64,000 nucleotides of DNA, taken from contig NZ_CAJQZC010000001.1 in assembly GCF_907164555.1 (NCBI RefSeq), forward strand, positions 310,001 through 374,000, given 5' to 3'. The notes beneath the pieces were generated by a model. The model was not told where the DNA came from and did not search any database. It was given only the letters and a program-made list of their open reading frames with translations. This DNA is from Paraburkholderia saeva. Lineage in GTDB: Bacteria; Pseudomonadota; Gammaproteobacteria; Burkholderiales; Burkholderiaceae. A program made the position numbers and the translations under genes. Shown here piece after piece: positions 44,182-54,876 of the stretch (the stretch's first letter is position 1; each line of letters opens with the position of its first letter).

Positions 44182-45369
44182 ATGAGTGAGAAAGTCTTAG
44201 TCGGCGGCGTCGGTATGATCCCCTTCAGCAAGCCGGGCGCGAGCCCGAGCTATACGGAGATGGGCGCGGAAGCCGTGCGTCTCGCACTGCGCGATGCCGG
44301 CATCGGCTATGAATCGATCCAGGAAGCGTACGTTGGCTATGTGTTCGGCGACTCGACCTGCGGCCAGACCGCGCTGTATGAAGTGGGCCTGACCGGCATC
44401 CCGGTCGTCAACGTCAACAACAACTGCTCGACAGGCTCGACGGCCCTGTGGCTTGCTCGCAAGGCCGTGGAGACGGGCGCGGCCGACTGCGTGCTGGCAC
44501 TGGGCTTCGAACAGATGCAGGCGGGCGCACTGAAGGCTCACTGGGACGACCGTCCGCGTCCGCGCGAGCGCTTCCTGCCCATCCTGATGAACCTGACCGC
44601 AGACGCCGAGAACGTTCCGCAGGCACTACGCGGCTTCGGCGGTGCCGGCCGCGAGCATATGCAGAAGTACGGCACCAGCATGCGTGCCTTTGCTGAGATC
44701 CGGGCCAAGGCCAGCCGCCACGCGGCCAACAACCCGCTGGCGCTGTTCCGCAACGTCGTAAGCGCCGACGATGTCATGAACGACAAGGTGGTGTGGCCCG
44801 GCGTGATGACCCGCCTGATGGCTTGCCCGCCGACCTGTGGTGCCGCCGCCGCGCTGATCGTTTCGGAGCGCTTTGCCAGAAAGCACAATCTCCGCACCGA
44901 CGTGCAGATCCTCGCGCAGTCCATGACGAGCGACCCTGTCGAATCATTCGACCCGCCGTCGCTGATCTCTTATGTGGGCAGCCATATGACCCGCGCTGCC
45001 GCGAAGGAAGTCTACGAGAAAGCCGGCGTCGGGCCGGAGGACATCAAGGTATGCGAGCTGCACGACTGCTTCGCCCACAACGAACTGCTCACTTATGAAG
45101 GATTGGGTTTCTGCCCGACCGGCGAAGCCGAAAAGTTCATCATGGACGGCAGCAACACCTATGGCGGCAAGGTCGTGGCCAACCCGTCCGGCGGCCTGCT
45201 CTCCAAGGGGCATCCGCTGGGCGCAACCGGCCTCGCGCAATGCTACGAGTTGACGCATCAGTTGCGCGGTACCGCCGACAAACGTCAGGTGGAAGGCGCG
45301 AACCTCGCGTTACAGCATAACCTCGGACTCGGTGGCGCCTGCGTGGTGACGCTCTACGGCAAGCACTGA
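44182..45369 (+). CDS. Thiolase / lipid-transfer family acyl-CoA acyltransferase
   Basis: 395 residues. SCP2-type thiolase: nucleophile C82 in VNNNCSTGSTAL, a HDCFAHNE segment, and a final GHPLGATGLAQ motif with the catalytic His. There is no CxG near the C-terminus as in classical degradative thiolases (LGLGGACVVTLY provides a Cys). It would cleave a 3-ketoacyl-CoA, ending a beta-oxidation turn. Start has GAGAG upstream. It follows the MaoC remnant by 60 bp. Confidence 0.9.
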   Translation: MSEKVLVGGVGMIPFSKPGASPSYTEMGAEAVRLALRDAGIGYESIQEAYVGYVFGDSTCGQTALYEVGLTGIPVVNVNNNCSTGSTALWLARKAVETGAADCVLALGFEQMQAGALKAHWDDRPRPRERFLPILMNLTADAENVPQALRGFGGAGREHMQKYGTSMRAFAEIRAKASRHAANNPLALFRNVVSADDVMNDKVVWPGVMTRLMACPPTCGAAAALIVSERFARKHNLRTDVQILAQSMTSDPVESFDPPSLISYVGSHMTRAAAKEVYEKAGVGPEDIKVCELHDCFAHNELLTYEGLGFCPTGEAEKFIMDGSNTYGGKVVANPSGGLLSKGHPLGATGLAQCYELTHQLRGTADKRQVEGANLALQHNLGLGGACVVTLYGKH

Positions 45370-45461
45370 GGCCGCCCCCCTGCGACGGGTGGGGGGGCGC
45401 GGGCTCGGCCTGGCGCAAGCTCTCGTGTCGCAAGAAAATACCAACGGAGACACGCCTGACC

Positions 45462-46883
45462 ATGCAGAACCTCAACACCTTCTATATCGACGGCGTCTGG
45501 CAGTTGCCGGCACCGGGCGCCTCCAGCGCGGAGATCGTCAATCCGGCGACCGAGGAAGTCATCGGTACGCTCGCCCTCGGCACCGAAGCCGATGTGAAGC
45601 GTGCGGTCACGGCCGCGCGCGCAGCTTTTCCGGCCTGGTCCGCGACCAGCCGCGACGAGCGTTTGGGTTTGCTGGGGCGGCTGGCCGAACTGTACGCATC
45701 CCGGATGGACGACATCGCGACGGCGATCCACCAGGAAATCGGCGCGCCGCTGTGGTTGTGCCGCTCTCGCCAGGCGCCGCTCGGCCTACGTGTGCTCGAG
45801 TCGGCGATTGCGGCGCTGAAAGAGATGGAGTTCACGCGCAATCTCGGCAACACGGAGGTGGTGAGCGAGCCCATCGGCGTGGCCGCGCTCATCACCCCGT
45901 GGAACTGGCCGGCCGGTACGCTCATGGGCAAAGTCGCCTACGCGCTCGCCGCAGGCTGCACAGTCGTCCTCAAGCCGTCGGAGGTGGCGCCGCTCGACGC
46001 CCGCTTGATCGCAGAGATCGTGCATGAAGCCGGCTTCCCACCTGGCGTGTTCAACATGATGTACGGCCTCGGCCCGGTGGTCGGCGCGGCACTGTCGCGG
46101 CATCCGGACGTCGACGTCATTTCGCTGACCGGATCCACCCGCGCCGGCACCGAAGTCGCCGCCGCCGCGGCTTCGACGGTCAAGCGCGTGCTGCTGGAAC
46201 TGGGCGGCAAATCGCCCAATGTGATTCTGGATGATGCGGACCTGGCCGTAGCGGTTCGGGAAGGCGTCATCGCGTGCATGCTGAATTCAGGCCAGACGTG
46301 TGTGGCGCCGACACGCATGCTAGTTCCGCGCCATCTCCACGAAGAGGCCACCCGCATCGCGGCGCAGGTCGCGGGCGGCCTCAAGGTAGGCGATCCGTCC
46401 CAGGACGAAAACAAGATCGGCGCGCTGGCGAGCCGGGCGCAGTTCGAGAAAGTTCAGTGCATGATCGCTGTCGGTATCGAGGACGGCACCACCGTGGTGG
46501 CAGGCGGTCCTGGCCGGCCCGAAGGCGTGAAGAAAGGCTACTTCGTTCGTCCGACCATCTTTGCCAATGTCAGCAACGACTCGCCCATCGCACGCGAAGA
46601 GATCTTCGGCCCCGTGCTGGCGATCATTCCCTACGACAGCGAGGACGACGCCGTCGCCATTGCCAACGACACCGACTATGGTCTGGCGGCCTACGTCTGG
46701 TCGGGCGATGCCGCGCGCGCGCGTCGGGTGGCAGGCCGGCTACGCGCTGGCTCGGTACGCATCAATGGCGCCAGCCCGGATAACGCGGCGCCGTTCGGCG
46801 GGTACAAGCGTTCGGGAAACGGGCGCGAGCTGGGCATCTACGGGCTCGCCGAATATCTCGAACACAAGTCGATCGCTGGCTGA
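45462..46883 (+). CDS. NAD(P)-dependent aldehyde dehydrogenase
   Basis: 473 residues, CGGAGA before the ATG. ALDH signatures are present: TPWNWPAGTLMGKVA, the general base in LELGGKSPNVIL and the nucleophilic Cys in NSGQTCVAPTRML, plus FGPVLAIIPYDSEDDA. It oxidises an aldehyde intermediate to a carboxylic acid. It is the last gene of the plus-strand acyl-CoA run and converges with the MalT-type regulator; a C/G-rich hairpin lies between it and the thiolase at about 45375-45398. Confidence 0.92.
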   Translation: MQNLNTFYIDGVWQLPAPGASSAEIVNPATEEVIGTLALGTEADVKRAVTAARAAFPAWSATSRDERLGLLGRLAELYASRMDDIATAIHQEIGAPLWLCRSRQAPLGLRVLESAIAALKEMEFTRNLGNTEVVSEPIGVAALITPWNWPAGTLMGKVAYALAAGCTVVLKPSEVAPLDARLIAEIVHEAGFPPGVFNMMYGLGPVVGAALSRHPDVDVISLTGSTRAGTEVAAAAASTVKRVLLELGGKSPNVILDDADLAVAVREGVIACMLNSGQTCVAPTRMLVPRHLHEEATRIAAQVAGGLKVGDPSQDENKIGALASRAQFEKVQCMIAVGIEDGTTVVAGGPGRPEGVKKGYFVRPTIFANVSNDSPIAREEIFGPVLAIIPYDSEDDAVAIANDTDYGLAAYVWSGDAARARRVAGRLRAGSVRINGASPDNAAPFGGYKRSGNGRELGIYGLAEYLEHKSIAG

Positions 46884-46974
46884 TCGCCCAAGGTCGGTGC
46901 GGCCGTGGCTATGCCTGGGCGGCACCGACTGTCGGCTTACGCGTTTTGCCCCCCGCGCGCAGGCGGCGTGGGTC

Positions 46975-49755
46975 TCAGCGCGGGCTTTCCGCCTCGACGT
47001 CCAGCTTGAGATGGCGCAGGCGTTCCGCGGCTTCGTCCCGGCCGCTTACCCCAAGCTTCGAGAAGATATTCTTGAGGTGCCATTTCACCGTCTCGGGTGT
47101 GATGTTCAGGGCCCGGGCGATCTTCTTGTTCGGCATGGCCTGTGCCACCAGTTCGAGAATGTCGCGCTCCCTTACCGATAGGGCAGGCAGCGGCATCACG
47201 CCGCGTGTCGGCCCGGCATTCTGCGACGCCGCGGCCTGTTCGCGGTCCGAAGCGTCATGTGCTCCCGCTGCGCTCAGCAGCCGTCGTACATACAAGGCGA
47301 TGACCGGATCCAGTCGGTCTGATGCCAGGAGTTCTTTTAGCATCGGCGGTATGCGAGGAGACACATCGAGCAGCGTGCGTATCAGCCCAAGGCGGTGGCC
47401 GTCCTGGAGCGCTGCCAGCAAGTTCACTCGCGCGGACTCGGGACGGACGCAGCCTTGCTCCGCAAGGGCGAGTTGCAGGCGCAGGCCGACGGCTTGACGT
47501 GGTCGCCCGTGTTTCTCGCACAGGTTCACGGCTGCTCCAAGATGCTCGCGTGCGGCGTCGAAGGCGTTCCGGTGCAGATCACGCTCGATGCGGGCACGCA
47601 GCCAGCACAGGCGGATGTCGAGCGCCATACCCCCATCGGTCGCGTCGCAACGGCGGCGGACCATGGCATCGAGCCGGTTCAGCGAAGCATCGGCAAGGTC
47701 CATCTCGCCCGAGCGCAGATAGAGCCGCACGCGAGCGCATAGCAAGTGCGCGCGCAGCCGGTCGAGGTCGTTCGTGACGGCATAGTCTTCCAGGCGATCC
47801 AGGCAGGCAAAGGCATCCAGATGCCGATGCTCTGCCAGGTATGCGCCGGTCTGTATCAACAAGGCGCGCATCACGATGTCCGGCAGCCAGATGCGTTCGA
47901 TGATGTCGATGCGGCCCTCGAGCAGCCGCCGCGCGGCTTCCGTCTGATTCAGCTCGTACATCGCATGCGCCAGCAGTCCCGCGGCGACGCAGTGCACTTC
48001 AATGAAAGCGGGCCCGCGCTTTTCGGCTTCCTGCATGACAGGCCGCAACAGCGATTCCACGAGTCCCAGCCGGCCTTCCACGGCATGGGTGGTAGCGAGG
48101 ACGCAACGGCTGAGCAACTGTTCACGCGGGGCGCCCTCGGTGTGTTCGTGCACGGCGACGATCGCACGTGCGCGCGCATAGTCGCCGCTCGACAGATACA
48201 TCCACGCGAGCAGGTTGTCACGTAGTACACACTCATGGACGTCGATGTCTCGCGGCGCATCCAGCAGTGCCGATTCCAGGCGGGCGATGCTCGCGGCGTC
48301 ATCGTTACGCAGCGCCAGCGCGCCACGCAGAACATTGACGGAGAAGCGTTGACGCGCGTTCAGTTCGCCGGCCACGATCTGTGCGTCGAAGCGTTCGACT
48401 GCAGCGGCGATCGCGTCCTGCCCCCGCGCTGGCAGTAGCAGGTAAGCCTCGGCGAGCCGCAGCCGGAAACGTGAGTCGACATGGTCGTGCGGCAGCACAC
48501 GCAGCAGGCCTGCCAGTCTGCTCATTTCCCCGCGCGCCATCAGGTCCACGGTCGCCGCGTCGACGAGTTCGGCCGCAGCTTCGATGGCGCCGGCCTGCAC
48601 GGCGTGGTGCACCGCCTCGTCGAGCATGCCGCGTCTGTCGAACCAGTGCCACGCGAGACCGTGCAGCGCCCTCTGCACGGTCTCGGGCAACTTCTGCACG
48701 CGTACCTGCAGGGCTTCCCGCAGCAGTGGGTGAAGCTTGTACCAGGTCTCGCTGTCGCGGCCGTGCATCTGCGTGATGAAGAGGTCGTTGGCATCGAGCC
48801 GGTTCAGTCGCGTCATGGTAGCGGCCACGGCGTTTGGGTGTCCCACCAGCTCGGCGCATAGCGAGGCGCTGACCGGGTTGCACACCGACATACGCGTGAG
48901 CAGGTCCAGGTCTTCCGGTGTCATGTGGACCAGCAGTTCGCTCTCGAAGTAGCTCGAGAACGCCGCCGGGTCGTGCAACGGCACGTGCTGCGTGGGAGCG
49001 TCGCGCTGTGCCTTGAGCTTCAGCGCGAACAGTTGCAGACCGGCCACCCACCCCTCGGTCATACGGTGCAGGATCCGGGCTTCGCGCTTGTCGATGCGGT
49101 CAAGCTGCACATGCAGGAACGCTTCTGATTCGGCTTCCGTGAAGGCGAGATCTTGCAGTCCCAGTTCCGCCACTTCGTCCTGTGCCAGCAGATGCGCGGG
49201 CAGTAACGGCAGTGCAGTCCGGGTGCCGAAAGCGAAATGCAGGTGTGCCGGCGCGTACTGCATCAGGCAGCGCATTGCCCACACCACATGCGGATGGGTC
49301 AAGTGCTGAAGGTCATCGAACATCATCATGACCGGGCGTATGTGCGCGGCCAGACCGTCCAGCAGGACGATGATCCAGCGTTCGATGGCCAGTTCGTCGT
49401 CACAGCCGCGTTGCAGCATGTCAGCTTCGCGTGTGATGGCAGGATCGATCTCGGTCAGCGTGGCGAGCAGACACTTGCTGAACCGCTGCCATTCGTTGTC
49501 GTCCGGATGGACCGACAGCCACGACACGTCGAACCCCATGCCGATCAGGGTTTGCCGCCACGCCAGCAGCGTACTGGTCTTGCCGCTTCCAGCCCGCGCA
49601 CGTAGCACGAGGCACCGCTTGCGCCTGAGCTCCATCAGGCGGGCCATTAGCGCTTCGCGCGCCATCACGCGACGAGCGCCTCGGGGCGGCACGATCTTCG
49701 TGCCGATGGCGGCAAGCATAGGGGAGTCAGGCTGTGTCTGCGGGGAGTAGGGCAC
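46975..49755 (-). CDS. MalT-type ATP-dependent LuxR-family regulator
   Basis: 926 residues. Walker A RARAGSGKT at ~53-60 and Walker B MMMFDDLQHL (~148-157) mark the STAND NTPase; a long helical TPR-like region follows; the C-terminus is a LuxR helix-turn-helix (LSVRERDILELVAQAMPNKK, then NITPETVKWHLKNIFSKLGV). MalT-type proteins multimerise on binding an inducer and ATP and then activate transcription. Start GTG 49755 or ATG 49719, neither with a clear ribosome-binding site. It lies between acyl-CoA genes and the GMC oxidoreductase and may activate either. Confidence 0.92.
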   Translation of the reverse strand: MPYSPQTQPDSPMLAAIGTKIVPPRGARRVMAREALMARLMELRRKRCLVLRARAGSGKTSTLLAWRQTLIGMGFDVSWLSVHPDDNEWQRFSKCLLATLTEIDPAITREADMLQRGCDDELAIERWIIVLLDGLAAHIRPVMMMFDDLQHLTHPHVVWAMRCLMQYAPAHLHFAFGTRTALPLLPAHLLAQDEVAELGLQDLAFTEAESEAFLHVQLDRIDKREARILHRMTEGWVAGLQLFALKLKAQRDAPTQHVPLHDPAAFSSYFESELLVHMTPEDLDLLTRMSVCNPVSASLCAELVGHPNAVAATMTRLNRLDANDLFITQMHGRDSETWYKLHPLLREALQVRVQKLPETVQRALHGLAWHWFDRRGMLDEAVHHAVQAGAIEAAAELVDAATVDLMARGEMSRLAGLLRVLPHDHVDSRFRLRLAEAYLLLPARGQDAIAAAVERFDAQIVAGELNARQRFSVNVLRGALALRNDDAASIARLESALLDAPRDIDVHECVLRDNLLAWMYLSSGDYARARAIVAVHEHTEGAPREQLLSRCVLATTHAVEGRLGLVESLLRPVMQEAEKRGPAFIEVHCVAAGLLAHAMYELNQTEAARRLLEGRIDIIERIWLPDIVMRALLIQTGAYLAEHRHLDAFACLDRLEDYAVTNDLDRLRAHLLCARVRLYLRSGEMDLADASLNRLDAMVRRRCDATDGGMALDIRLCWLRARIERDLHRNAFDAAREHLGAAVNLCEKHGRPRQAVGLRLQLALAEQGCVRPESARVNLLAALQDGHRLGLIRTLLDVSPRIPPMLKELLASDRLDPVIALYVRRLLSAAGAHDASDREQAAASQNAGPTRGVMPLPALSVRERDILELVAQAMPNKKIARALNITPETVKWHLKNIFSKLGVSGRDEAAERLRHLKLDVEAESPR

Positions 49756-50135
49756 TGGCTTGTCTGCGGGAAGAGCGAAGGCGGTCGAGCCGAATTATAG
49801 GGCGTTCCCGAACGATCCGGCAGGTAGAGGTTGTTGCGGTCAGAAGGCCTCTGCCTTGGTCCGCAATGTGCAGCATGGACCTTCCGATCAGCCTCCACAG
49901 GCCGTCCGGCGCGATCCGGAATGAGTCCGATAAGACGAACGCGTTAACGATGAAAGCGACCCGCGGCCCGGCAGATTTTCACAGGATGAAAATAGCGGCT
50001 AGCGACGTCGCGCACGATAAAGGAATACTGGGCTATCCGCACCAAGGCCTCGCATCGCGCGACGCTCGGCACGGCACGTCCCTAAGGCCGCCAGGCCGAT
50101 CGGACACCTTTGAACTGGCCGGATACGACTTCAAC
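49756..50135. other. Divergent promoter region, MalT-type regulator and GMC gene
   Basis: About 380 bp. The GMC frame is open through most of it, but the protein is not GMC-like before residue MNNSG at 50136, so it is treated as non-coding and holding both promoters. No boxes are assigned. Confidence 0.45.
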
Positions 50136-51764
50136 ATGAACAATTCAGGGGCCACGCAGCCGGTGGCAGACTACATCATCGTCGGCGCGGGTTCTGCCGG
50201 CTGCGTGCTCGCCAACCGGCTCAGTGCGTCCGGGCGCCATAGCGTGCTGCTGATCGAAGCGGGCGGGAAGGACAACAATTTCTGGGTGGACGTTCCCGCA
50301 GGCATCGCGTTTCTGCTGTCCAACCCGGCATACATCTGGCCGAATCTCACAAGGCCGACACCGGCGTTCGGGGACCGGTCCCTCGCGCTGGTCCAAGGCA
50401 AGCTATTGGGTGGCAGCAGTTCGGTCAATGGCATGTTTTACGTTCGCGGCCACCGTGACGACTACGACAACTGGGCGCGAATGGGTTGCGCCGGCTGGTC
50501 ATGGGACGAAGTGCTGCCGTACTTCAAGCGCGGCGAATGCTTCGCGGAGGGGAACGGGCAGACGTACGGTCACACGGGCGAACTGAAGCTTAGCTGGATC
50601 GCGGATCGGCATCATTCCGCGGATGCGTTTCTGAATGCCGCGCTTCAGGAAGGCATCCCGTTCAACAGCGATATGAACGGAGGCGACCATCACGGCATCG
50701 GTGTGCCGGTGGGCACGATCTATCGCGGCAAGCGGCAATCCACGGCCAAGGCGTTTCTCAGGCCAGCAATGGGACGGCCCAACCTTCGGGTCGTCACCCA
50801 TGCTCTGGTGCGTCGCGTGGTGGTGGAAGGAGGACGTGCCATCGGCGTGGAGTATGAGATCGATGGCGCTGCGCCGGTTACTGTTCGCTGTACGAAGGAA
50901 GTCATTCTCAGCGCTGGCGCCCTCAGCACGCCCCATATTCTTCAGCATTCCGGCATCGGGGACGCGCAATACCTGCAGTCCCTCGGGATCACGCCGGTGG
51001 CGGATGTGCCCGCTGTTGGAAAAAACCTGCAGGATCATCTGTTCGCGCACATCAAGCTACGAATGCGTAAGAAAACCGACAGCAAGAACAGCCTCATGCG
51101 GAGCAAGCCGCGAATGTCGGTGGAAGCTCTCAAGTGGCTGCTGACACGGCGCGGCGAGCTCAACACAACATCGGCACAAGTGGTGGGCTATGTGAAATCC
51201 CGCCCGCAGGTCGCCGCGCCCGACCTGCAAATCGTCATGCGTCCGTACACCTTCCACGCGCTTCCGGGCGGTGCCATCGAAATCGACGAGACACCTGGAA
51301 TTACGGCGTCAGCGGCGCTGCTGCATCCGCATAGTCGTGGCTGCGTGCGTATCGGCTCATCGGATCCTCGGGTACGGGGTCTGGTCGATGCGAACTACCT
51401 GTCGGACGAACGCGATCTGCACATGCTGGCCACCGGTATCGATAAAGTTCGCGCGATCCTCAAGCAGAATGCCATTGCCGGTTTGATCCAGAACGAGTCC
51501 GAGCCGGGGCCGCATACCGGCGATCCCCAGGCGCTCGCCGACTATCTGCGCCGTTCCGCCGCGACGATTTATCATCCGGTGGGCACATGCCGCATGGGTA
51601 GCGACACCGATGCAGTGGTCGACCCGAAGCTGCGTCTGCGTGGGGTGGACGGCCTGCGCGTCATTGACGCGTCGGTCATGCCGGCCATTATTTCCGGCAA
51701 TACCAACGCACCAACGATCATGATTGGGGAGAAGGGGGCTGATATGGTTCTCGCGGACGCGTAG
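50136..51764 (+). CDS. GMC-family FAD oxidoreductase (choline dehydrogenase-like)
   Basis: 542 residues from ATG 50136; the frame is longer but the conserved part starts here. Dinucleotide-binding GAGSAG lies at 17-22, GMC signature 1 [15 protein letters not shown] at ~93-107, signature 2 [15 protein letters not shown], and the C-terminal active site [11 protein letters not shown] with an Asn pair in SGNTNAPT. These enzymes oxidise primary alcohols to aldehydes. It precedes a secreted propeller-like protein on the same strand. Substrate unknown; an alcohol precursor of the aldehyde dehydrogenase pathway is possible. Confidence 0.92.
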   Translation: MNNSGATQPVADYIIVGAGSAGCVLANRLSASGRHSVLLIEAGGKDNNFWVDVPAGIAFLLSNPAYIWPNLTRPTPAFGDRSLALVQGKLLGGSSSVNGMFYVRGHRDDYDNWARMGCAGWSWDEVLPYFKRGECFAEGNGQTYGHTGELKLSWIADRHHSADAFLNAALQEGIPFNSDMNGGDHHGIGVPVGTIYRGKRQSTAKAFLRPAMGRPNLRVVTHALVRRVVVEGGRAIGVEYEIDGAAPVTVRCTKEVILSAGALSTPHILQHSGIGDAQYLQSLGITPVADVPAVGKNLQDHLFAHIKLRMRKKTDSKNSLMRSKPRMSVEALKWLLTRRGELNTTSAQVVGYVKSRPQVAAPDLQIVMRPYTFHALPGGAIEIDETPGITASAALLHPHSRGCVRIGSSDPRVRGLVDANYLSDERDLHMLATGIDKVRAILKQNAIAGLIQNESEPGPHTGDPQALADYLRRSAATIYHPVGTCRMGSDTDAVVDPKLRLRGVDGLRVIDASVMPAIISGNTNAPTIMIGEKGADMVLADA

Positions 51765-51970
51765 TACCTTAAGACTGCATTTCAGAAAGATGACGGGCAA
51801 CCGGGTTCGGTCCTTGAGCGTGCAATACCGGCCGCTCTTTCGGCTATGAATTGAGGTGCAATGAAAAGCCACCTCTCATGTCCGAAAGTTGATTAGTATC
51901 TCGTATGCAATCCGGTAGAAGCTCGAACTACTTTCTCAAACAGGGTGTTTCCCAGCTTAGGGTCCGTCTC

Positions 51971-53557
51971 ATGAAACTTTCTACTGCATTTGCTGCCACA
52001 TTGCTCACTGCGTCATCGGCTTTCAGTGCACCGCCCGCGCAGCCACCACACAATCCTTATCTGGCCGATTCCAATTACAGCATCGGTCACGCCAATTCCG
52101 CACAGACCGACTCGACCGTGGATGCAGGGCCGGTCGGGCCGACACGTCAGCTTGGCGACGATGAGATGCGATATCAGGATCTGGGGATGTTCAACCTCGC
52201 CTACCTGATTTCGGGTCCGGACAAGAATGGCAAGCGGGTGGTCTGGACGAGCGGTAGCCAGTTCCTGGCCAAGCTCGACTACGACACGTTCGATCTCGTC
52301 GCTACACTCCGCTTACCAGGGAATGATCATGCCGATGCGCTCACGCACGAACAGTTTATAAAAGCGCTCGACTCGAAGTCGAGTTTCGATCAGAAGTGGG
52401 CAATTGCGCGGAAGTCGGGATACCCGTCGCTCTCCAGCGTTTATACCCTCCTCGATAAAGACAACGAGTATGTCGCCGCGGGCAAGGGATTTGTCAGGAT
52501 CTACGGAGATGCGACGCCTGGTGACCATCTCTCAGGCATAGTCGTGAAGGCGCAGTGGAACCAGCCCGCCAACGTCACAGGCGAATCCATCGGAATGAAC
52601 ATGACATTTGATGGGCATATCGTGCTGGCGACGGCAGACGGCTATGTCGTGGTGCTTTCGCGTGATTTCAGCGACGTTCAGATCATTCGCCTGCCGGGTG
52701 CCGAGGAAGAGATACCCAAGCAGCCCAAAGGCGTGGCATGGATCCGCAACAGCTTCGCGGTCGATGAGAAAGGCGGCATTTACATCGCCTCCCAGCAGCA
52801 TCTCCACAAAGTAGTGTGGACCGGTTCCCGTCTCTCAACGAGTGAACAGGACGGCGCGTGGAACGAGCCGTTCCGTAACTCGCTGGGACGAGGCACCGGC
52901 TCGACCCCCACACTGGTTGGCTTTGGGAGCGATCCCGACAAGCTGGTAGTCATCACCGACGGTGACAAGCTGATGAACGTGACGGCTTACTGGCGCGATG
53001 AAATTCCGGCTGACTGGAAGCAGTTGCCCGACGCGCCGTCGCGCCGGATCGCTGGTCTGCGTCCCGCCAACTTCGGTAATCCTAAGCTTGCTGCGGCTCA
53101 ATCGGAACAGTCGGTCGTGAGTACCGGATACGGCATGCTGGTAGTGAATAACGAGCCCCGCAACGTGCCTGCTCCCATCCAGGCCGACCGGTTATCGAAG
53201 AACATGTTCATCGGGTATCTCGCGTATCTGAAAGAATATCTGCCGCACGGAGTACAAAAGTTCGAATGGGATCCGAAGACGCGAACGCTCAACCCGGCCT
53301 GGGTCAACAACGACGTCAGTGACATCAACGGCGTGCCGTTTGTCTCGACCGGTTCGGGCCTGGTGTACATGTCGGGTGCGCGAAACGACCAATGGACCCT
53401 GGAGGGCATCGACTGGGCCACTGGACAGTCAAAGTTTCATTACGTGCTCGGAGGCGCTCGCTTTAACAGCTTCTACTCGCAACCGGTGATCGATGGCAAC
53501 GGACGCGTTATGCTTAGCGGACTTTACGGTCCACTGCGGATTCAGCCGAAGCAGTAG
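51971..53557 (+). CDS. Secreted beta-propeller-like protein of unknown function
   Basis: 528 residues from ATG 51971. Signal peptide MKLSTAFAATLLTASSAFSA with cleavage after about residue 20. The mature protein has recurring short strands with W/Y and GxxxAxD patterns (WTSGSQFLAKLDYDTFDLVA, IVLATADGYVVVLSRDFSD, AVDEKGGIYIASQQHLHKVV) as in six- or eight-bladed propellers; no PQQ or metal motif is clear. It is probably periplasmic. It follows the GMC oxidoreductase by 200 bp and may be a partner, but I do not recognise the family. Confidence 0.7.
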   Translation: MKLSTAFAATLLTASSAFSAPPAQPPHNPYLADSNYSIGHANSAQTDSTVDAGPVGPTRQLGDDEMRYQDLGMFNLAYLISGPDKNGKRVVWTSGSQFLAKLDYDTFDLVATLRLPGNDHADALTHEQFIKALDSKSSFDQKWAIARKSGYPSLSSVYTLLDKDNEYVAAGKGFVRIYGDATPGDHLSGIVVKAQWNQPANVTGESIGMNMTFDGHIVLATADGYVVVLSRDFSDVQIIRLPGAEEEIPKQPKGVAWIRNSFAVDEKGGIYIASQQHLHKVVWTGSRLSTSEQDGAWNEPFRNSLGRGTGSTPTLVGFGSDPDKLVVITDGDKLMNVTAYWRDEIPADWKQLPDAPSRRIAGLRPANFGNPKLAAAQSEQSVVSTGYGMLVVNNEPRNVPAPIQADRLSKNMFIGYLAYLKEYLPHGVQKFEWDPKTRTLNPAWVNNDVSDINGVPFVSTGSGLVYMSGARNDQWTLEGIDWATGQSKFHYVLGGARFNSFYSQPVIDGNGRVMLSGLYGPLRIQPKQ

Positions 53558-53589
53558 GACGCGCGCAACGTCCGAATGGGCGCATCCAT

Positions 53590-53625
53590 GGTCGCGTGGA
53601 AATTCTATTGAGTTCTCACGCGACC
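53590..53625. terminator. Hairpin between propeller gene and LysR gene
   Basis: GGTCGCGTG (53590-53598) and CACGCGACC (53617-53625) pair over 9 bp with an 18-nt loop that itself can pair GAA/TTC. It lies between convergent genes. Confidence 0.55.
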
Positions 53626-53744
53626 AAGTCAATCAGACACAAGTCTTAGTTGCGAGCCGAATCCAAGCGTCGCCGCAGTTCCCGACCGCTGGCGGCCAAC
53701 TGCTTCGGCCTTCCATCGAAGGTGCATACTTGACGAACGCATTG

Positions 53745-54731
53745 TTAAACCGGCACACCCACGCTTGCGTCGTCGCTGAAGTTCTCACCCAGCGCTGCCA
53801 ACATCCCGTCACGCGTCTCATGGAAAACGCGCCGCACCAGTTGATGTGACGTGGTCGCATGACGCTCCTTGCGCCACACAAGCCCAACATGCATGCGCAC
53901 ATTGGGCAGTACCAGCGGCAACTCCACCAGCAGCCCCAGCGCCGCGAAATGCCGCGCGATACCGCGTGACAGGAAGCCGATCGAGTCGGTGAGTTGCAAT
54001 ACGCCCACATTGGTTAACGTCGAAATCGACTCGATGTGCCGTCGTGGCACCGAGACCTTGTGATGCGCGAGGAAGTCGTCGATCGGGCCGCGCGTGAAGG
54101 CGCCGGTCGGCGGCAACACCATCGGGTAGCCGTTGAGCATGTCCCAACGCAGCCGCTGCACGCTCGCGAGCGGATGATTGCGGCGCACCACCACGACAAT
54201 GGGATCCTGATAGAGCAACTCGCTTGAAAACTCGGCGCCCAACGGGCGAGGCGGCAGATTGCCGACGATGATGTCGATATCGCCCGCGCGCAGCGGCGGC
54301 AGCAGCGCATCCATGGTGCCTTCGAGCAGCGACACCGTGGTTTCGACCGATTCCGCTTCGAGTCGCGCGATGAACTGCGGCATTAGCACCGTGGCGGCCG
54401 CGGGTTGCACGCCCATCGACACGCGCGAGATTCGGCCCTCGCTGATATCGCGCATGTCGTCACGCACATTCGACAACTGATCGAGGATGCCGCGCGCGTG
54501 ACGGATCAGGCACTCGCCGTGTTCTGTCGGCTCCATGCCGCGCGTGGTGCGGTCGAACAGTGTGACCTCGAGCCCCTCTTCAATCGTGGCGAGCGTCTTG
54601 GAGACAGCCGGTTGGCTGACATTCAGATAGCCGGCCACACGCCCGACACTGCGAAAATCGTCCAGCGCGACCAGTAACTGCAGATGGCGCAGTTTGAGGT
54701 TGGTGCGGATATACCAGTCAAGTTTCGCCAC
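53745..54731 (-). CDS. LysR-family transcriptional regulator
   Basis: 328 residues from GTG 54731; the upstream TTG frame is less likely. N-terminal HTH: LKLRHLQLLVALDDFRSVGR, then LNVSQPAVSKTLATIEEGL, and the C-terminal periplasmic-binding-like effector domain. The RTNLKLRHLQLLVALDDF start is of the GbpR/CbhR-like subgroup known to respond to sugars or aromatic compounds. It is divergent from the ABC-remnant/XdhC/HpaB operon and likely controls it. Confidence 0.9.
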   Translation of the reverse strand: MAKLDWYIRTNLKLRHLQLLVALDDFRSVGRVAGYLNVSQPAVSKTLATIEEGLEVTLFDRTTRGMEPTEHGECLIRHARGILDQLSNVRDDMRDISEGRISRVSMGVQPAAATVLMPQFIARLEAESVETTVSLLEGTMDALLPPLRAGDIDIIVGNLPPRPLGAEFSSELLYQDPIVVVVRRNHPLASVQRLRWDMLNGYPMVLPPTGAFTRGPIDDFLAHHKVSVPRRHIESISTLTNVGVLQLTDSIGFLSRGIARHFAALGLLVELPLVLPNVRMHVGLVWRKERHATTSHQLVRRVFHETRDGMLAALGENFSDDASVGVPV

Positions 54732-54753
54732 ATCGATCACCCATAACTTAACG

Positions 54754-54777
54754 GAATAAATAAAGGGCAGATTATTC
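54754..54777. promoter_or_regulatory. 6-12-6 inverted repeat in LysR intergenic region
   Basis: GAATAA and TTATTC separated by 12 bp, 23 bp outside the LysR start and 100 bp before the ATPase-like gene. Its size and position fit a LysR binding site. Confidence 0.4.
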
Positions 54778-54876
54778 AATGGATCTCATGTTGTCAATCC
54801 GTCAAACTTTGTCGTGCCGACGTGCGGCCAGCTATTTGAGCGCCCGCTTGCGGTCAAGAAAAATGGAGGAAGACAC

